A model generated the notes under the pieces. It was not told where the DNA came from. It did no database searches and was given only the letters and a program-made list of their open reading frames with translations. From Bradyrhizobium erythrophlei (lineage in GTDB: Bacteria > Pseudomonadota > Alphaproteobacteria > Rhizobiales > Xanthobacteraceae), in assembly GCF_900129425.1 (NCBI RefSeq), contig NZ_LT670817.1:3224001-3288000 (forward strand): a stretch of DNA of 64,000 nucleotides, given 5' to 3'. Below are positions 34,050-43,226 of the stretch, one piece after another. Position numbers and translations under genes: made by a program. Each line of letters opens with the position of its first letter. The stretch's first letter is position 1.

Positions 34050-34589
34050 CTAATCCAGCGGCTGCTGGATCGCTCTGACCTGGTTGTAGGTGAGTACATC
34101 GATCGAAGCGATCGGATGTCCGTCCTTCATACTGGGCACCACGCTTACGGCTCGGATGTTCGCCGACTGGGCTATCGTTTTGTCGACCACAGCTTGCAAA
34201 GACGTTTTCGCGTTCGCCATCGCCTCGTTTTGCTCCATAGCGGCGGAGAGATCGTCGCCCTCGGTGATGGGCTCGGCTCGCAAAACCTTGCCGGTCACGT
34301 AATTGAGCAGCACCTCGAAAAACTTGCCTTCCTTCGCGGTGTAGACCGAAAGCTGGAGCTTGCCGTCGTCGACCTCGAATTTGGCCGAGATCGGCTGACC
34401 CTGCTGTTCGCTGGCTGCCAGACCCTGCCGCAAATTAATCTTGGCGGTGTCCAAAAGCTTGATGAGCGCTTCTTGCGATGCATCCTCGTCGTCTGCCGCG
34501 AAGGCATTGCTACCGGCGAAACCTGCCAGGCCGGCAAATCCGAGAGCTATCGCGCCGGCCGTCGTGAGCATCATCATTCTTCGCGTCAT
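34050..34589 (-). CDS. Secreted PepSY-domain protein
   Basis: A 179-residue protein with a signal peptide (MLTTAGAIALGFAGLAGFAG, cut near AFA). The mature part has two PepSY-like halves: SAKFEVDDGKLQLSVYTAKE with YVTGKVLRAEPI, and ANAKTSLQAVVDKTIAQSAN. PepSY proteins are periplasmic and bind or inhibit partners; here the partner is unknown. GGAGAAA precedes the ATG. It is 45 bases after chrA in the same direction. Confidence 0.85.
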   Translation of the reverse strand: MTRRMMMLTTAGAIALGFAGLAGFAGSNAFAADDEDASQEALIKLLDTAKINLRQGLAASEQQGQPISAKFEVDDGKLQLSVYTAKEGKFFEVLLNYVTGKVLRAEPITEGDDLSAAMEQNEAMANAKTSLQAVVDKTIAQSANIRAVSVVPSMKDGHPIASIDVLTYNQVRAIQQPLD

Positions 34590-34634
34590 GTTTTTTCTCC
34601 ATCGGTCGATTAACTTCGCCCCATTTTTCTCCAG

Positions 34635-35813
34635 CTATTTGACCATCACCCAGTCTGGCTGCAGCCACGGGAACGCGATCAGACCCACCACCGCGGTCGC
34701 GGCGATCAGCAACGGGTTGCTCACTTTCCAACGGAAAAGAATAGCGAGTGAGACCACCCCAATAGCGCAGGTAAGCCAGTCGCCGATGGCGATGCGCCCC
34801 AGCAGGATGCAGGCGCCTAATATTGTTCCTATCGCTGCTGCATAAGCGCCTTTGACAAATCCCTGCACGTTGGGATTGCCGCGATGGCGCGCCAGCAGCG
34901 GCGCGGCGACCAGCACCAGCAGAAACGACGGCAGGAAAATGCCGATGGTCGAGACCACCGAGCCCCAGAATCCGGCGACGAGATAACCGACAAAGGTCGC
35001 GGTGATGACGACTGGTCCAGGGCTAATCATGCCGATGGCGACCGCGATCAGGAACTGGCGCTGGTCGAGCCAGCCGAACTGTTGCACAAGTCCCTGTTCG
35101 AGGAACGGCACGATCACAAGGCCGCTGCCAAAGGTGAGCGAGCCCGCCTTGAGGAAAAACAGAAAAAGCTTGCCCAGGATCGAGCCGGAAGCTGTTGGCG
35201 CGAGTTGTGCCAGAACCGGCACGACGGTTACCGAAAGCGCCGTCGGCGGCGCACGGCGAAAAAGGCTGCCGTAATAGAGGATACCAACAAGGCCGGCGCC
35301 GATGAACAGCAGCGCTACTTCGGCCTGCAGAATGACGGTCACCGCCAGGCAGACGGTGGCGATCACCCACTGCAACCAGTCTTCCATGCCGAGCTTGGCC
35401 AGCCGGTAGCAGGAATGCAGGATCAGCGCGATGACGGCGGGACTCACACCGTAGAAGATGGCGGTCACCGGCTGCAGGTCGCCAAGATAGACATAGAGTG
35501 CGCCCAGCGCCGCGACGATGATGAAGTTTGGCAGGATGAAGGCCCAGCCGCCGGCCCAGGCACCCCAGAAGCCGCCGCGCAGGTAAGAGACATAGACGCC
35601 GACCTGAATGGCAAGCGGTCCGGGCAGCGATTGGCAAATCGCGATCGCCTCGCGCATTTGCGCCTTGGTGAGCCATTTGCGGTCGTTGACCAGCTCGCGT
35701 TCCATCTGGCCGACCAGCGCAACCGGGCCGCCGAAGCCGAGGCAGCCGAGCCGCAGGAAGTAACGGACCAGTTCGCCGATCCGGCCTTCCGGAATGGTTG
35801 TCGTCATTGTCAT
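34635..35813 (-). CDS. chrA: Chromate transporter, CHR family
   Basis: A 392-residue inner-membrane protein with two homologous halves (about 10-12 helices), as in long-chain ChrA pumps that expel chromate driven by the proton gradient. The paired signatures are FLRLGCLGFGGPVALVGQME with AIAICQSLPGPLAIQVGVYV in the first half, and FLKAGSLTFGSGLVIVPFLE with IAVAIGMISPGPVVITATFV in the second. In a minus-strand cluster with chrB and the superoxide dismutase, the chrBAC partners known from Ochrobactrum tritici TnOtChr. Confidence 0.95.
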   Translation of the reverse strand: MTMTTTIPEGRIGELVRYFLRLGCLGFGGPVALVGQMERELVNDRKWLTKAQMREAIAICQSLPGPLAIQVGVYVSYLRGGFWGAWAGGWAFILPNFIIVAALGALYVYLGDLQPVTAIFYGVSPAVIALILHSCYRLAKLGMEDWLQWVIATVCLAVTVILQAEVALLFIGAGLVGILYYGSLFRRAPPTALSVTVVPVLAQLAPTASGSILGKLFLFFLKAGSLTFGSGLVIVPFLEQGLVQQFGWLDQRQFLIAVAIGMISPGPVVITATFVGYLVAGFWGSVVSTIGIFLPSFLLVLVAAPLLARHRGNPNVQGFVKGAYAAAIGTILGACILLGRIAIGDWLTCAIGVVSLAILFRWKVSNPLLIAATAVVGLIAFPWLQPDWVMVK

Positions 35814-35921
35814 CTGAGCCCCCGCCCGTTGTTATGAATTTGTGTCTTGCCGCGAACTCCTCGGCCTCACTCTTTCGAAGAGTCTCGCGGCAAGAGTCTC
35901 CTAGCTGTTGAGCCGGATAGC

Positions 35922-36869
35922 CTAGCTCTTCGCGCTCGCCGTCTTGTCGAGTGCGGCGCGCAGGCCCTTCGCCAACTTCAACGCGTCGTCGACGGCCCAG
36001 AAATGCAGGAAGAACAGCCGCGGCTGCTCGTCCAGCATGTGACTGTGGACCGCCGTGACGTCGATGCCGTTGGCGCGCAACGCCTTGATCACTGGATTCA
36101 CTTCGTCGTTGGTGAGCACGAAGTCGCCGGTGATGGCTGCCTTGCCGCCGCCGGTTGGCTGAAAATTGATGCCGATGGCGGCACCGAGCGGCGCAGGCGG
36201 CGTCATGGTCGTGCCGTCCATGCTCACGGGATCGCGGCGCGGCACGTTGAATTGATAGACGCCGCCGTTGGCCTGCCCTTTGGCGCCCATGATTTGATCG
36301 AGTTGCGCGGTATCGAGATCGACCGCGGGAGGCGGAGCGGCGGCGGCCGGCATCGAAAGCGGCGTCTTGCTCACGGCCAGCGCATCATGGATCGCGGCAG
36401 CCATCCTGGCCGGGTCGCCGTGGCCGCCGACATGCATGTAGAAGGTGGCGGGGCTGGCGCGCAGCAGATGATTGTGCACGGCGGTGATGTCGAGCCCACC
36501 TTCGATCATTTTGAGCATGACGGGGTTGATTTCGCTCTCGAGCAACACGAGGTCACCCATCACCATGGCTTCGCCGTGCATCGGCTTGAACGCAACCCAG
36601 CCGCCAAGCGCCAGGGCCGGTTTGATGGTGACGCCGTCGAGCGTCACGGTGAGATCGCTGCGCGGAAAGCCGTAACGGCGCACGTCACCGGAGACCGCAG
36701 GCTTCCTGCCGAGCGCGTCGTCGACCTTCTGCCAGTTGATTTCCTGGGCGTGGGCGGAGGTCACGAACGGCTCCGTGAAAATCTGCCAGTCGATGTTTTG
36801 CGCACTTGCGCCGGTGGCAAACGAGACCGCGAGAATTGAAGTCGCAGTCCAAAGTCGAATCTTACGCAT
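35922..36869 (-). CDS. Secreted DUF1259 protein (two-repeat)
   Basis: A 315-residue exported protein (signal peptide to about residue 23, SFATGASA). It contains two ~125-residue copies of the DUF1259 module, each ending in an HxH motif: ITAVHNHLL (H132, H134) and VTAVHSHML (H275, H277), which could bind a metal. AAGGAGG before ATG 36,869 decides that start. Lies between the dismutase and chrA genes; often found in chromate loci of Bradyrhizobium-like genomes as I recall, role unknown. Confidence 0.9.
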   Translation of the reverse strand: MRKIRLWTATSILAVSFATGASAQNIDWQIFTEPFVTSAHAQEINWQKVDDALGRKPAVSGDVRRYGFPRSDLTVTLDGVTIKPALALGGWVAFKPMHGEAMVMGDLVLLESEINPVMLKMIEGGLDITAVHNHLLRASPATFYMHVGGHGDPARMAAAIHDALAVSKTPLSMPAAAAPPPAVDLDTAQLDQIMGAKGQANGGVYQFNVPRRDPVSMDGTTMTPPAPLGAAIGINFQPTGGGKAAITGDFVLTNDEVNPVIKALRANGIDVTAVHSHMLDEQPRLFFLHFWAVDDALKLAKGLRAALDKTASAKS

Positions 36870-36979
36870 GGTTAGGTCCTCCTTGGTTGAGCCGATGGTC
36901 ATCTCGTCGGCTCGAATTATCGTCGGCTGGTAACGGGCGATCGTGAGTTCTTTGCGCGAGGCGTCGCGCACGGCAGGCG

Positions 36980-37705
36980 TTAGCTTTCGTGGCTGTACTG
37001 GTCGTACAGCTTCGCGGCGTTGTCCCAGCGGATTGCCTCCATATAGATGTCGACATAGCGCGCGGCCGCCGCACCGTAATCCATATGATAAGCGTGCTCG
37101 TACATATCGAGCACAAGCACGGGCCGGCCACCGGCTAGTGTCGTGCTATGGTCTGCCGCCCATTGGTTGACGAGGCGTTTGTCGCGCGGCGAGTAAGACA
37201 GGATCACCCAGCCGGAACCGCCGCCTTCTGCCTTGCCCATCGCGACAAATTCCGCGCGCCAGCGCTCAAGGCTGCCGAAATCGCGGGCGATCGCCTCCGC
37301 CAACGCGCCGTTCGCGCCGGTACCACCACCAAGCCCATCGAAATATATCTCGTGCAGGATCATTGAGTTCGCAGCGATCAACTCTTCACGCTTCAAGCCG
37401 TTGATCATGAAATTGGGCGCTTTGGCAAAATCCAGCTCGGCCAGCTGCGCGCCGATCGCGTTGAGGCGCTTCACGGCGCCAACGTAGTTGTTTTCGTAAT
37501 GGCTCACGAGAACCTTTTCCGAAATGCCCTTGATCGACTTTGGATCAAGCGACAGGGGTTTTGCTTGATAAGGCATCGTTCTGGCTCCGCTCGGTTGGTT
37601 GCTTTGTGCGAATGCTGGGCTCGCCGCCAGCGCTGCTGTTGATGCGGCGGCCGCAACGAGTCCCGCTCCCTGAATGAAGCTCCGGCGTTCGGTTGTGATG
37701 GTCAT
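36980..37705 (-). CDS. Tat-exported Fe/Mn superoxide dismutase (ChrC-like)
   Basis: A 241-residue dismutase with a twin-arginine signal (TERRSFIQGAGLVAAAAS, RR at 7-8). The metal ligands are all present: H69 (VLVSHYENNY), H118 (MILHEIYFDGL), D200 and H204 (LVLDMYEHAYHMDYG). The usual KHHQTY after the first ligand is ENNYVG. It would remove superoxide in the periplasm, a by-product of Cr(VI) reduction. AAGGAG before ATG 37,705. Superoxide dismutase chrC is a known member of chrBACF operons. Confidence 0.92.
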   Translation of the reverse strand: MTITTERRSFIQGAGLVAAAASTAALAASPAFAQSNQPSGARTMPYQAKPLSLDPKSIKGISEKVLVSHYENNYVGAVKRLNAIGAQLAELDFAKAPNFMINGLKREELIAANSMILHEIYFDGLGGGTGANGALAEAIARDFGSLERWRAEFVAMGKAEGGGSGWVILSYSPRDKRLVNQWAADHSTTLAGGRPVLVLDMYEHAYHMDYGAAAARYVDIYMEAIRWDNAAKLYDQYSHES

Positions 37706-37769
37706 GGAATCTCCTTGTGTTAACAATCACGAGAGGTGACGGCTGCAGATGGCAGGTTTGCTATGGGTC

Positions 37770-38417
37770 TCATTGCAACGGTTCGATCTCGATCTGGTCG
37801 AATCGCGTGATGCTGTCGCCTTTGGTCCAGAGTGCGACGCGGCCTGCACGGGATAGAGTTCTATCGAACCCGGTGAATACCCAAACCCCGTCGAGCGAGA
37901 CGGTGAACTGATTGTCTACCGCCCGAACCGTCAGCGTATGCCAACTGTGCGACGCAATGTCGGCATCGACGCCTGCGATCTCCTCGGACGCCCCGTTGCT
38001 CACCAAAGAGAAAAGAACTCTGTCCCTCAGTGCGTCCACTTGAACAAGATAATAGTCTTGTGGGCCGCTCAGCCGCACGGCGATCCCACCACCCTGATCT
38101 GACTTTCCTCCGTCCGCCTTAAGACGAAGGCTGATTTCCGCATTCTTGACCGCCGCAGTTTTATAGATTGCGAGCGGGAATCGGTCCTCGGTCGTCTGTA
38201 CGCCGGACTGTTCGATGGCGAGGCCGGCTGTGGCGGTCGCGTCACCCACGATCTTCCACCGCCCTCGCGATACATTGAATTCGGCCGGCGCGGCTCCAAC
38301 GCCCTCCTTTCCGATGTCGATGCTCGTTGCGGCGACCAGGCCACTTCCGCCCAATTCCACCCATGTGACGCACGCAACAGCCAAGAGCACACGATAAATG
38401 CGTGCTCGCCTCGACAT
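37770..38417 (-). CDS. Secreted DUF1080/LamG-like protein
   Basis: A ~215-residue protein with an N-terminal signal (ARIYRVLLAVACVTWVELGG). The rest is a jelly-roll-like domain: FNVSRGRWKIVGDATATAGL, then RLSGPQDYYLVQVDALRDRV and VRAVDNQFTVSLDGVWVFTG, matching the 3-keto-disaccharide hydrolase/DUF1080 concanavalin-like fold without clear catalytic residues. ATG 38,417 is chosen; ATG 38,438 is an alternative nearer the chrB stop. In the chromate operon between chrB and the dismutase. Confidence 0.75.
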   Translation of the reverse strand: MSRRARIYRVLLAVACVTWVELGGSGLVAATSIDIGKEGVGAAPAEFNVSRGRWKIVGDATATAGLAIEQSGVQTTEDRFPLAIYKTAAVKNAEISLRLKADGGKSDQGGGIAVRLSGPQDYYLVQVDALRDRVLFSLVSNGASEEIAGVDADIASHSWHTLTVRAVDNQFTVSLDGVWVFTGFDRTLSRAGRVALWTKGDSITRFDQIEIEPLQ

Positions 38418-38440
38418 TGGTTGGTCTCTCAATGGCATCT

Positions 38441-39247
38441 TCAAGTTCCCGCCGCTCGCGCGGGCCAGTTGTGGGTCTCCGCCTGTAGCGTGCGGCACCA
38501 GGTGTAGAGCGCGTCATAGATGACCATGCCGTGCTTCAGCATCTCATGGTCGTCGGGAAAGTTCGCTGACAGGCCCAGAGAGATTGCGAACAGCCCGCCG
38601 CACTGGGGACTTAAATCGTGCCGCGAGGTGTCGGCGCCCCGGACGATCGTCGCCAGATGGTCGAGTGTCGAGTCCTTGATGTCGTAGATGCGCAGGATGG
38701 TGTCGAACGAGCAGCGCTCGCCTTCATGGGTGAATTCCACCCCATCGATGTCGTAAGGAATTCCGCCTGTCTGCTGAGCGACGGCGACGACCTGATCCTT
38801 GGGGACATAGATGAATTCAGCGTTGGGATCGATGAAGCGCCGGATCAGCCAGGGACAGGCGATGCGATCGATCTTCGGGTGTTCGCGCGTCACCCATTTG
38901 CTGGGGGAAGGGCCGATATTCCGGCGCGTCGGCAATCCCTGTTCGGTCCAGCCCGCGATGCCGCCTTCGAGGAAATTTGCCTCTATCCCCATGATGCGCA
39001 AGGCTGTGGCTATGCCTTGGCTGAGCTCTTCTCCGTGAGCGCAATAGGTGACGACCGTGCGTCCACTGGGAAGTTCGTTGCGCCATTCATCGATCCGATC
39101 CGGCGAACGATGGAACGCGGGAGCGACGACTCTCTCGGCGCCGAGGATGTCGGTGTCGCGCCGAACATCGATAACGATCGGCGCGGCTTCGGAGCCGAGC
39201 CGTTCGTAAAGGTCGCGAGGTGAAATGGAGTGGCTGTCTCGGTCCAT
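38441..39247 (-). CDS. chrB: Rhodanese-ChrB chromate resistance protein
   Basis: A 268-residue protein with a rhodanese domain (about residues 8-110; active-site loop VVTYCAHGEELS, C69) fused to a ChrB C-terminal domain (WVTREHPKIDRIACPWLIRR, FIYVPKDQV, GLSANFPDDHEMLKHGMVIY). ChrB proteins are needed for full chromate resistance and some act as chromate-sensing regulators. First gene of the minus-strand locus: GAGGAG precedes ATG 39,247, and a perfect 14-bp palindrome overlaps that site, suggesting operator control of the whole operon. Confidence 0.93.
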   Translation of the reverse strand: MDRDSHSISPRDLYERLGSEAAPIVIDVRRDTDILGAERVVAPAFHRSPDRIDEWRNELPSGRTVVTYCAHGEELSQGIATALRIMGIEANFLEGGIAGWTEQGLPTRRNIGPSPSKWVTREHPKIDRIACPWLIRRFIDPNAEFIYVPKDQVVAVAQQTGGIPYDIDGVEFTHEGERCSFDTILRIYDIKDSTLDHLATIVRGADTSRHDLSPQCGGLFAISLGLSANFPDDHEMLKHGMVIYDALYTWCRTLQAETHNWPARAAGT

Positions 39248-39258
39248 GCGCAAATCTC

Positions 39259-39272
39259 CTCGACAAGTCGAG
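39259..39272. promoter_or_regulatory. Palindrome over the chrB ribosome-binding site
   Basis: CTCGACAAGTCGAG is a perfect 14-bp palindrome, 12 bases upstream of the chrB ATG and overlapping its GAGGAG. Its two-base centre is too short for an RNA hairpin, so a DNA operator is more likely. A degenerate copy of the surrounding leader occurs at 39,603-39,640. Confidence 0.5.
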
Positions 39273-39384
39273 TGTTGCGCAGTCGTTGGACCGAAGTCTG
39301 AAGGGGAGACTGCATAGTCCCCTGCGCGCTTTTTAAGTTGATCCGATCGCAAAAGCAAGAGGGACAACGAACGGGCGCGGTCCA

Positions 39385-39552
39385 TCACAAATTCGTGCGG
39401 ACTGATAGTCGCTTACCGCCGCGAGTTCTGGCCAGGGAACTCCGGCGCACATCCTTGAACGTCAACGCCGGCTTGCAAGCAAACTGCGCCGTGGCTGGGG
39501 TGGCCACGCCAAGCACCAGGCTCGCAACGAGGCATGCACCAACGCATGCCAA
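39385..39552 (-). pseudogene. Relic of a small secreted-protein gene
   Basis: From TTG 39,552 the minus strand reads MACVGACLVASLVLGVATPA then TAQFACKPALTFKDVRRSS, a signal peptide plus the conserved FACKPALTFKDV start of a secreted Bradyrhizobium protein. The frame then degenerates and stops at 39,385; the usual ~120-residue body is missing. Its leader duplicates that of chrB. Probably decayed. Confidence 0.4.
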
Positions 39553-39972
39553 ACACTCTCGTCGTTCTCATCAATAAAAAAGGTGTGAGTGTTGTCGTCC
39601 ATGCGCAAATCTCCGCGACACTTCGAGTGCTGCGGCAGGGCCGTCGGGGCAGCCTTCTACGGAACGCAGGTCCACAATTCGTCCGCACCTTCGATCGGAT
39701 TTCAGAAATGTGAAACTAAATTTACTTGAGACGATCGCAACCGACTGCGATGTTCGGCCATCATCTATCGCCGGGGCTCGCAGACCCCCGGCATCCCAAG
39801 ACGGTTCTCCGTCCAAGCTCTGCTCGCAACTCGAGGTCGTCCGACCTCGGGGAGCTGAGCATTTGGACGGAAATATGCGCCGCATTTCTCAAAAAAGTAC
39901 CACCAGCTTTTGCTGGAGCCATCGAGGCTCACTCCGCTGTGCGTGTGCGGCAGAGCGGACTGAGGCATCAAG
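39553..39972. other. Divergent intergenic region with duplicated chrB leader
   Basis: Holds a second copy of the chrB upstream leader (CATGCGCAAATCTCC at 39,602-39,616, followed by CGAGTGCTGCG), no clear gene, and presumably the promoter of the RND permease at 39,973. No terminator recognised. Confidence 0.45.
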
Positions 39973-42900
39973 ATGAACTTGGCGTCGTTTGCGTTGCGAC
40001 GCCCGATCTCGCTTTTGACAATGGTCCTAGCCGTTGCATTGGTGGGTTTTCTGGCGGCCCATCGAATGTCTCGGGACATCTTCCCGGATCTCGGCGTACC
40101 CGTCCTGTACGTGGCACAGCCGTACGGCGGCATGGACCCGGCGCAGATGGAAGGGTTCATCGTCAACTATTATGAATACCACTTCCTCTACATCACCGGC
40201 ATCGAGCATGTCGAAAGCAAATCGATCCAGGGCGTCGGGCTGATCAAGCTACAATTTCATCCCGGCACCGACATGGCGCAGGCCACGGCGGAGACTGTCG
40301 GCTACGTCGACCGCGCCCGCGCCTTCATGCCTACGGGAACGGTACCGCCTTTCGTGATGCGATTCGACGGTGGCAGCGTTCCGGTCGGCGACTTGGTCTT
40401 CTCCAGCAAGACAAAAACAGTCGCCGAGCTTCAGGATGCGGCGCTCTTCAAGGTTCGCCCGTTGTTCGCGACTTTGCCAGGCGTGTCGGCGCCGCCGCCC
40501 TTCGGCTCGAGCCAGCGCACCATCGTTGTCAGCTTGGATCCTGACAAGCTCCGTTCCTACAATATGTCACCGGATGAGGTGGTGCGGGCATTAGGTGCCG
40601 GTAACACGGTCAGCCCATCTGGAAACGTCCGCATCGGCGATCTCATGCCAATGGTGCCGGTCAACTCCGTTGTCGGGGATTTCAAGGGTCTGAGCAACAT
40701 TCCCATCCGCTCGCGCGGGACGCAGACGATCTTCATACGCGACGTCGGATCGGTCGAAGACAGCGCCGACATCCAGACCGGCTACGCGCTGGTGAATGGA
40801 CGCCGCACGGTCTACATCCCCGTAACCAAACGAGCCGACGCCTCGACACTTGCGGTTGTCCAGGCTGTCAAAGCCAACATGCCCCGCTTCCAATCGGTAC
40901 TGCCCAATGATGTTGAGGTCAGTTACCAGTTCGACCAGTCTCCCTACGTCACGCGTGCCATCCAGGGCCTGTTGGTCGAAGGCGCTCTCGGCGCGGTGCT
41001 CACGGGCCTCATGGTGCTCCTGTTTCTGCGGGATTGGCGCAGTTCGCTTGTCGTGGTTTTAAACATTCCGCTCGCGATCCTCGCATCGGTGACAGCGCTC
41101 TGGGTATCGGGTCAGACGATCAACATCATGACCTTGGGCGGGTTGGCGTTGGCAGTCGGCATCCTGGTCGACGAGGCGACAGTCACCATCGAGAACATCC
41201 ATACCCATCTTGCTGATGGCCAAAGCCTTGCCCGTGCCGCGAGTAAGGCCACGGCCGAGACCACGCTGCCCCGTTTTGTGGCCATGCTCTGCATTCTGGC
41301 GGTGTTCATTCCCGCCTTCTTCATGACCGGCGCCGCGCACAACCTGTTCGTACCGCTGGCCTTGGCAGTCGGCTTCTCGATGGTTGGGTCGTATCTGCTT
41401 TCCAGTACCTTTGTGCCGGTGCTCTCGGTCTGGATGTTGCGCGATGCGGGCACGCGCCCCGAACCGCAAGAGACGTTTTTCGATCGGCTGCGTGCCAGGT
41501 ACGATCGGTTCGCGCGCGCCGTCATGAAACGGCGGCGCATCGTCGTGTTTTCCTATCTCATCATCAGCGGCGCAATCATTTCCCTGGTCGGCGGCTCCCT
41601 CGGCACCGAGATTTTTCCAGTCGTGGATACCGGCCAGCTTCAATTGCATCTTCGGGCTCCGGCAGGAACGCGCATCGAGCGGACCGAGCAGATCGCGCTA
41701 CAAACACTCGACGTGATCAAGCGCGAGGTCGGGCCGGATAACGTGGACATCAGCCTGGGTTTTGTCGGCACGCAGCCGCCCAATTACCCGATCAATACCA
41801 TTTACCTCTGGAGTTCCGGCTCCGAGGAAGCCGTGCTGCAGGTGCAGCTCAAACGCGGCGCCGGGATCCGCATCGAGGATTTGAAGGAGCGACTGCGTCA
41901 GACACTGCCCCAAGAACTGCCGGGTGTACGCTTCTCATTCGAACCAAGCGACATCGTCAGCCGGGTGATGAGCTTCGGTGCGCCGACACCAATCGAAGTG
42001 GCCGTGAGCGGGCCGAACCTCGCCGATAGTCGCCAATACGCCGACAAGCTCCGAGCCAAATTGGCACAGGTGCCGACGCTGCGAGACCTGGGATTCGAGC
42101 AGGAACTCGATTACCCGACCGTAAACGTCGCTGTGGATCGCGAGCGAGCGGGCGTATTGGGGGTAACGGCGGATGATGTGGCAAAATCGGTCGTCGCGGG
42201 CACGTCATCCAGTCGCTACACCTCCGCGAATTATTGGGCCGATCCCAAGAGCGGCATTGGCTATCAGGTGCAGGTCGAGATCCCCGAGCACCGGATGAAT
42301 TCCCTGGAGGAGGTAAAGAACCTCCCCATCGCTCGCCGGTCGGGCGGACAGATCGACCTCCGCAACGTGGCCGGCGTCACCGACGGCGCGGCGCTCGGCG
42401 AATATGACCGCTACAACATGCAGCGCATGCTGACACTCAGCGCCAACATCTCCGGCGAAGATCTTGGACGCGCGGCAGCCCGCGTGCAGCAGGCGATCAA
42501 CGATACGGGAAAGCCGCCCGATCGGGTAAACGTGACGGTGCGCGGGCAAGTCCAGCCCATGGCGGAGATGTTCGAAGGCCTGCGTCTGGGACTCTTGATG
42601 GCGGTGGGTGTCATCCTCCTGCTGCTGACCGCCAACTTCCAATCGCTCCGGCTTTCCCTGGCGGTGGGGTCGACGATTCCCGCCGTCATCGCCGGGGTCG
42701 TACTTGTGCTGTGGCTCACCCGGACCACGCTCAACATTCAATCTTTCATGGGCGCGATCATGGCGATCGGAGTGGCCGTGGCAAACGCGATCCTGCTGGT
42801 CACTTTCGTTGAGCGCAGCCGCATCGAAGGCCGCGAGCCATGGGAGGCGGCAATAGAAGGCGCACGGAGTCGTCTGCGTCCGATCCTGATGACCAGTTTC

Positions 42901-43188
42901 GCGATGCTGGCCGGGATGGTGCCGATGGCGTTGGGCCTGGGCGAAGGCGGAGAGCAAAGTGCGCCGCTTGGGCGGGCGGTGATCGGCGGTCTCCTCGGCG
43001 CAACCTGTGCCACGCTCATCGTCCTGCCGGCGATCTTGGCCACGCTCCAGTCGCGGCATGCCTTGATTTCCGCCTCGCTCGATCCTGATGACCCGCATAG
43101 CCGCTATTTCGAGTCGGAGCCGCGGCTCGGCCCGGTATCGGAACGTGGCGACGGATTCCCTGAACACCATGCTCGGGCAGCGGAATAG
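39973..43188 (+). CDS. RND efflux permease, first pair
   Basis: A 1071-residue inner-membrane pump of the resistance-nodulation-division superfamily. It has the canonical internal duplication: helix 1 RRPISLLTMVLAVALVGFLA, a large periplasmic loop, the helix-4 proton-relay segment LAVGILVDEATVTIENIHTH, and the same arrangement in the second half ending IGGLLGATCATLIVLPAILA. The relay reads D-E rather than D-D. The full length and large loops suggest hydrophobic/amphiphilic or organic substrates rather than metals. The adaptor gene follows after 38 bases; no outer-membrane factor is present. Confidence 0.93.
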   Translation: MNLASFALRRPISLLTMVLAVALVGFLAAHRMSRDIFPDLGVPVLYVAQPYGGMDPAQMEGFIVNYYEYHFLYITGIEHVESKSIQGVGLIKLQFHPGTDMAQATAETVGYVDRARAFMPTGTVPPFVMRFDGGSVPVGDLVFSSKTKTVAELQDAALFKVRPLFATLPGVSAPPPFGSSQRTIVVSLDPDKLRSYNMSPDEVVRALGAGNTVSPSGNVRIGDLMPMVPVNSVVGDFKGLSNIPIRSRGTQTIFIRDVGSVEDSADIQTGYALVNGRRTVYIPVTKRADASTLAVVQAVKANMPRFQSVLPNDVEVSYQFDQSPYVTRAIQGLLVEGALGAVLTGLMVLLFLRDWRSSLVVVLNIPLAILASVTALWVSGQTINIMTLGGLALAVGILVDEATVTIENIHTHLADGQSLARAASKATAETTLPRFVAMLCILAVFIPAFFMTGAAHNLFVPLALAVGFSMVGSYLLSSTFVPVLSVWMLRDAGTRPEPQETFFDRLRARYDRFARAVMKRRRIVVFSYLIISGAIISLVGGSLGTEIFPVVDTGQLQLHLRAPAGTRIERTEQIALQTLDVIKREVGPDNVDISLGFVGTQPPNYPINTIYLWSSGSEEAVLQVQLKRGAGIRIEDLKERLRQTLPQELPGVRFSFEPSDIVSRVMSFGAPTPIEVAVSGPNLADSRQYADKLRAKLAQVPTLRDLGFEQELDYPTVNVAVDRERAGVLGVTADDVAKSVVAGTSSSRYTSANYWADPKSGIGYQVQVEIPEHRMNSLEEVKNLPIARRSGGQIDLRNVAGVTDGAALGEYDRYNMQRMLTLSANISGEDLGRAAARVQQAINDTGKPPDRVNVTVRGQVQPMAEMFEGLRLGLLMAVGVILLLLTANFQSLRLSLAVGSTIPAVIAGVVLVLWLTRTTLNIQSFMGAIMAIGVAVANAILLVTFVERSRIEGREPWEAAIEGARSRLRPILMTSFAMLAGMVPMALGLGEGGEQSAPLGRAVIGGLLGATCATLIVLPAILATLQSRHALISASLDPDDPHSRYFESEPRLGPVSERGDGFPEHHARAAE

Positions 43189-43226
43189 GCGGAACAACCA
43201 CAAACTGAATTTAAAGGCGGAACATT

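Noticed and set aside
35847..36839. 330-codon plus-strand frame opposite DUF1259
   Set aside because: Antisense to a gene with signal peptide, ribosome-binding site and family repeats.
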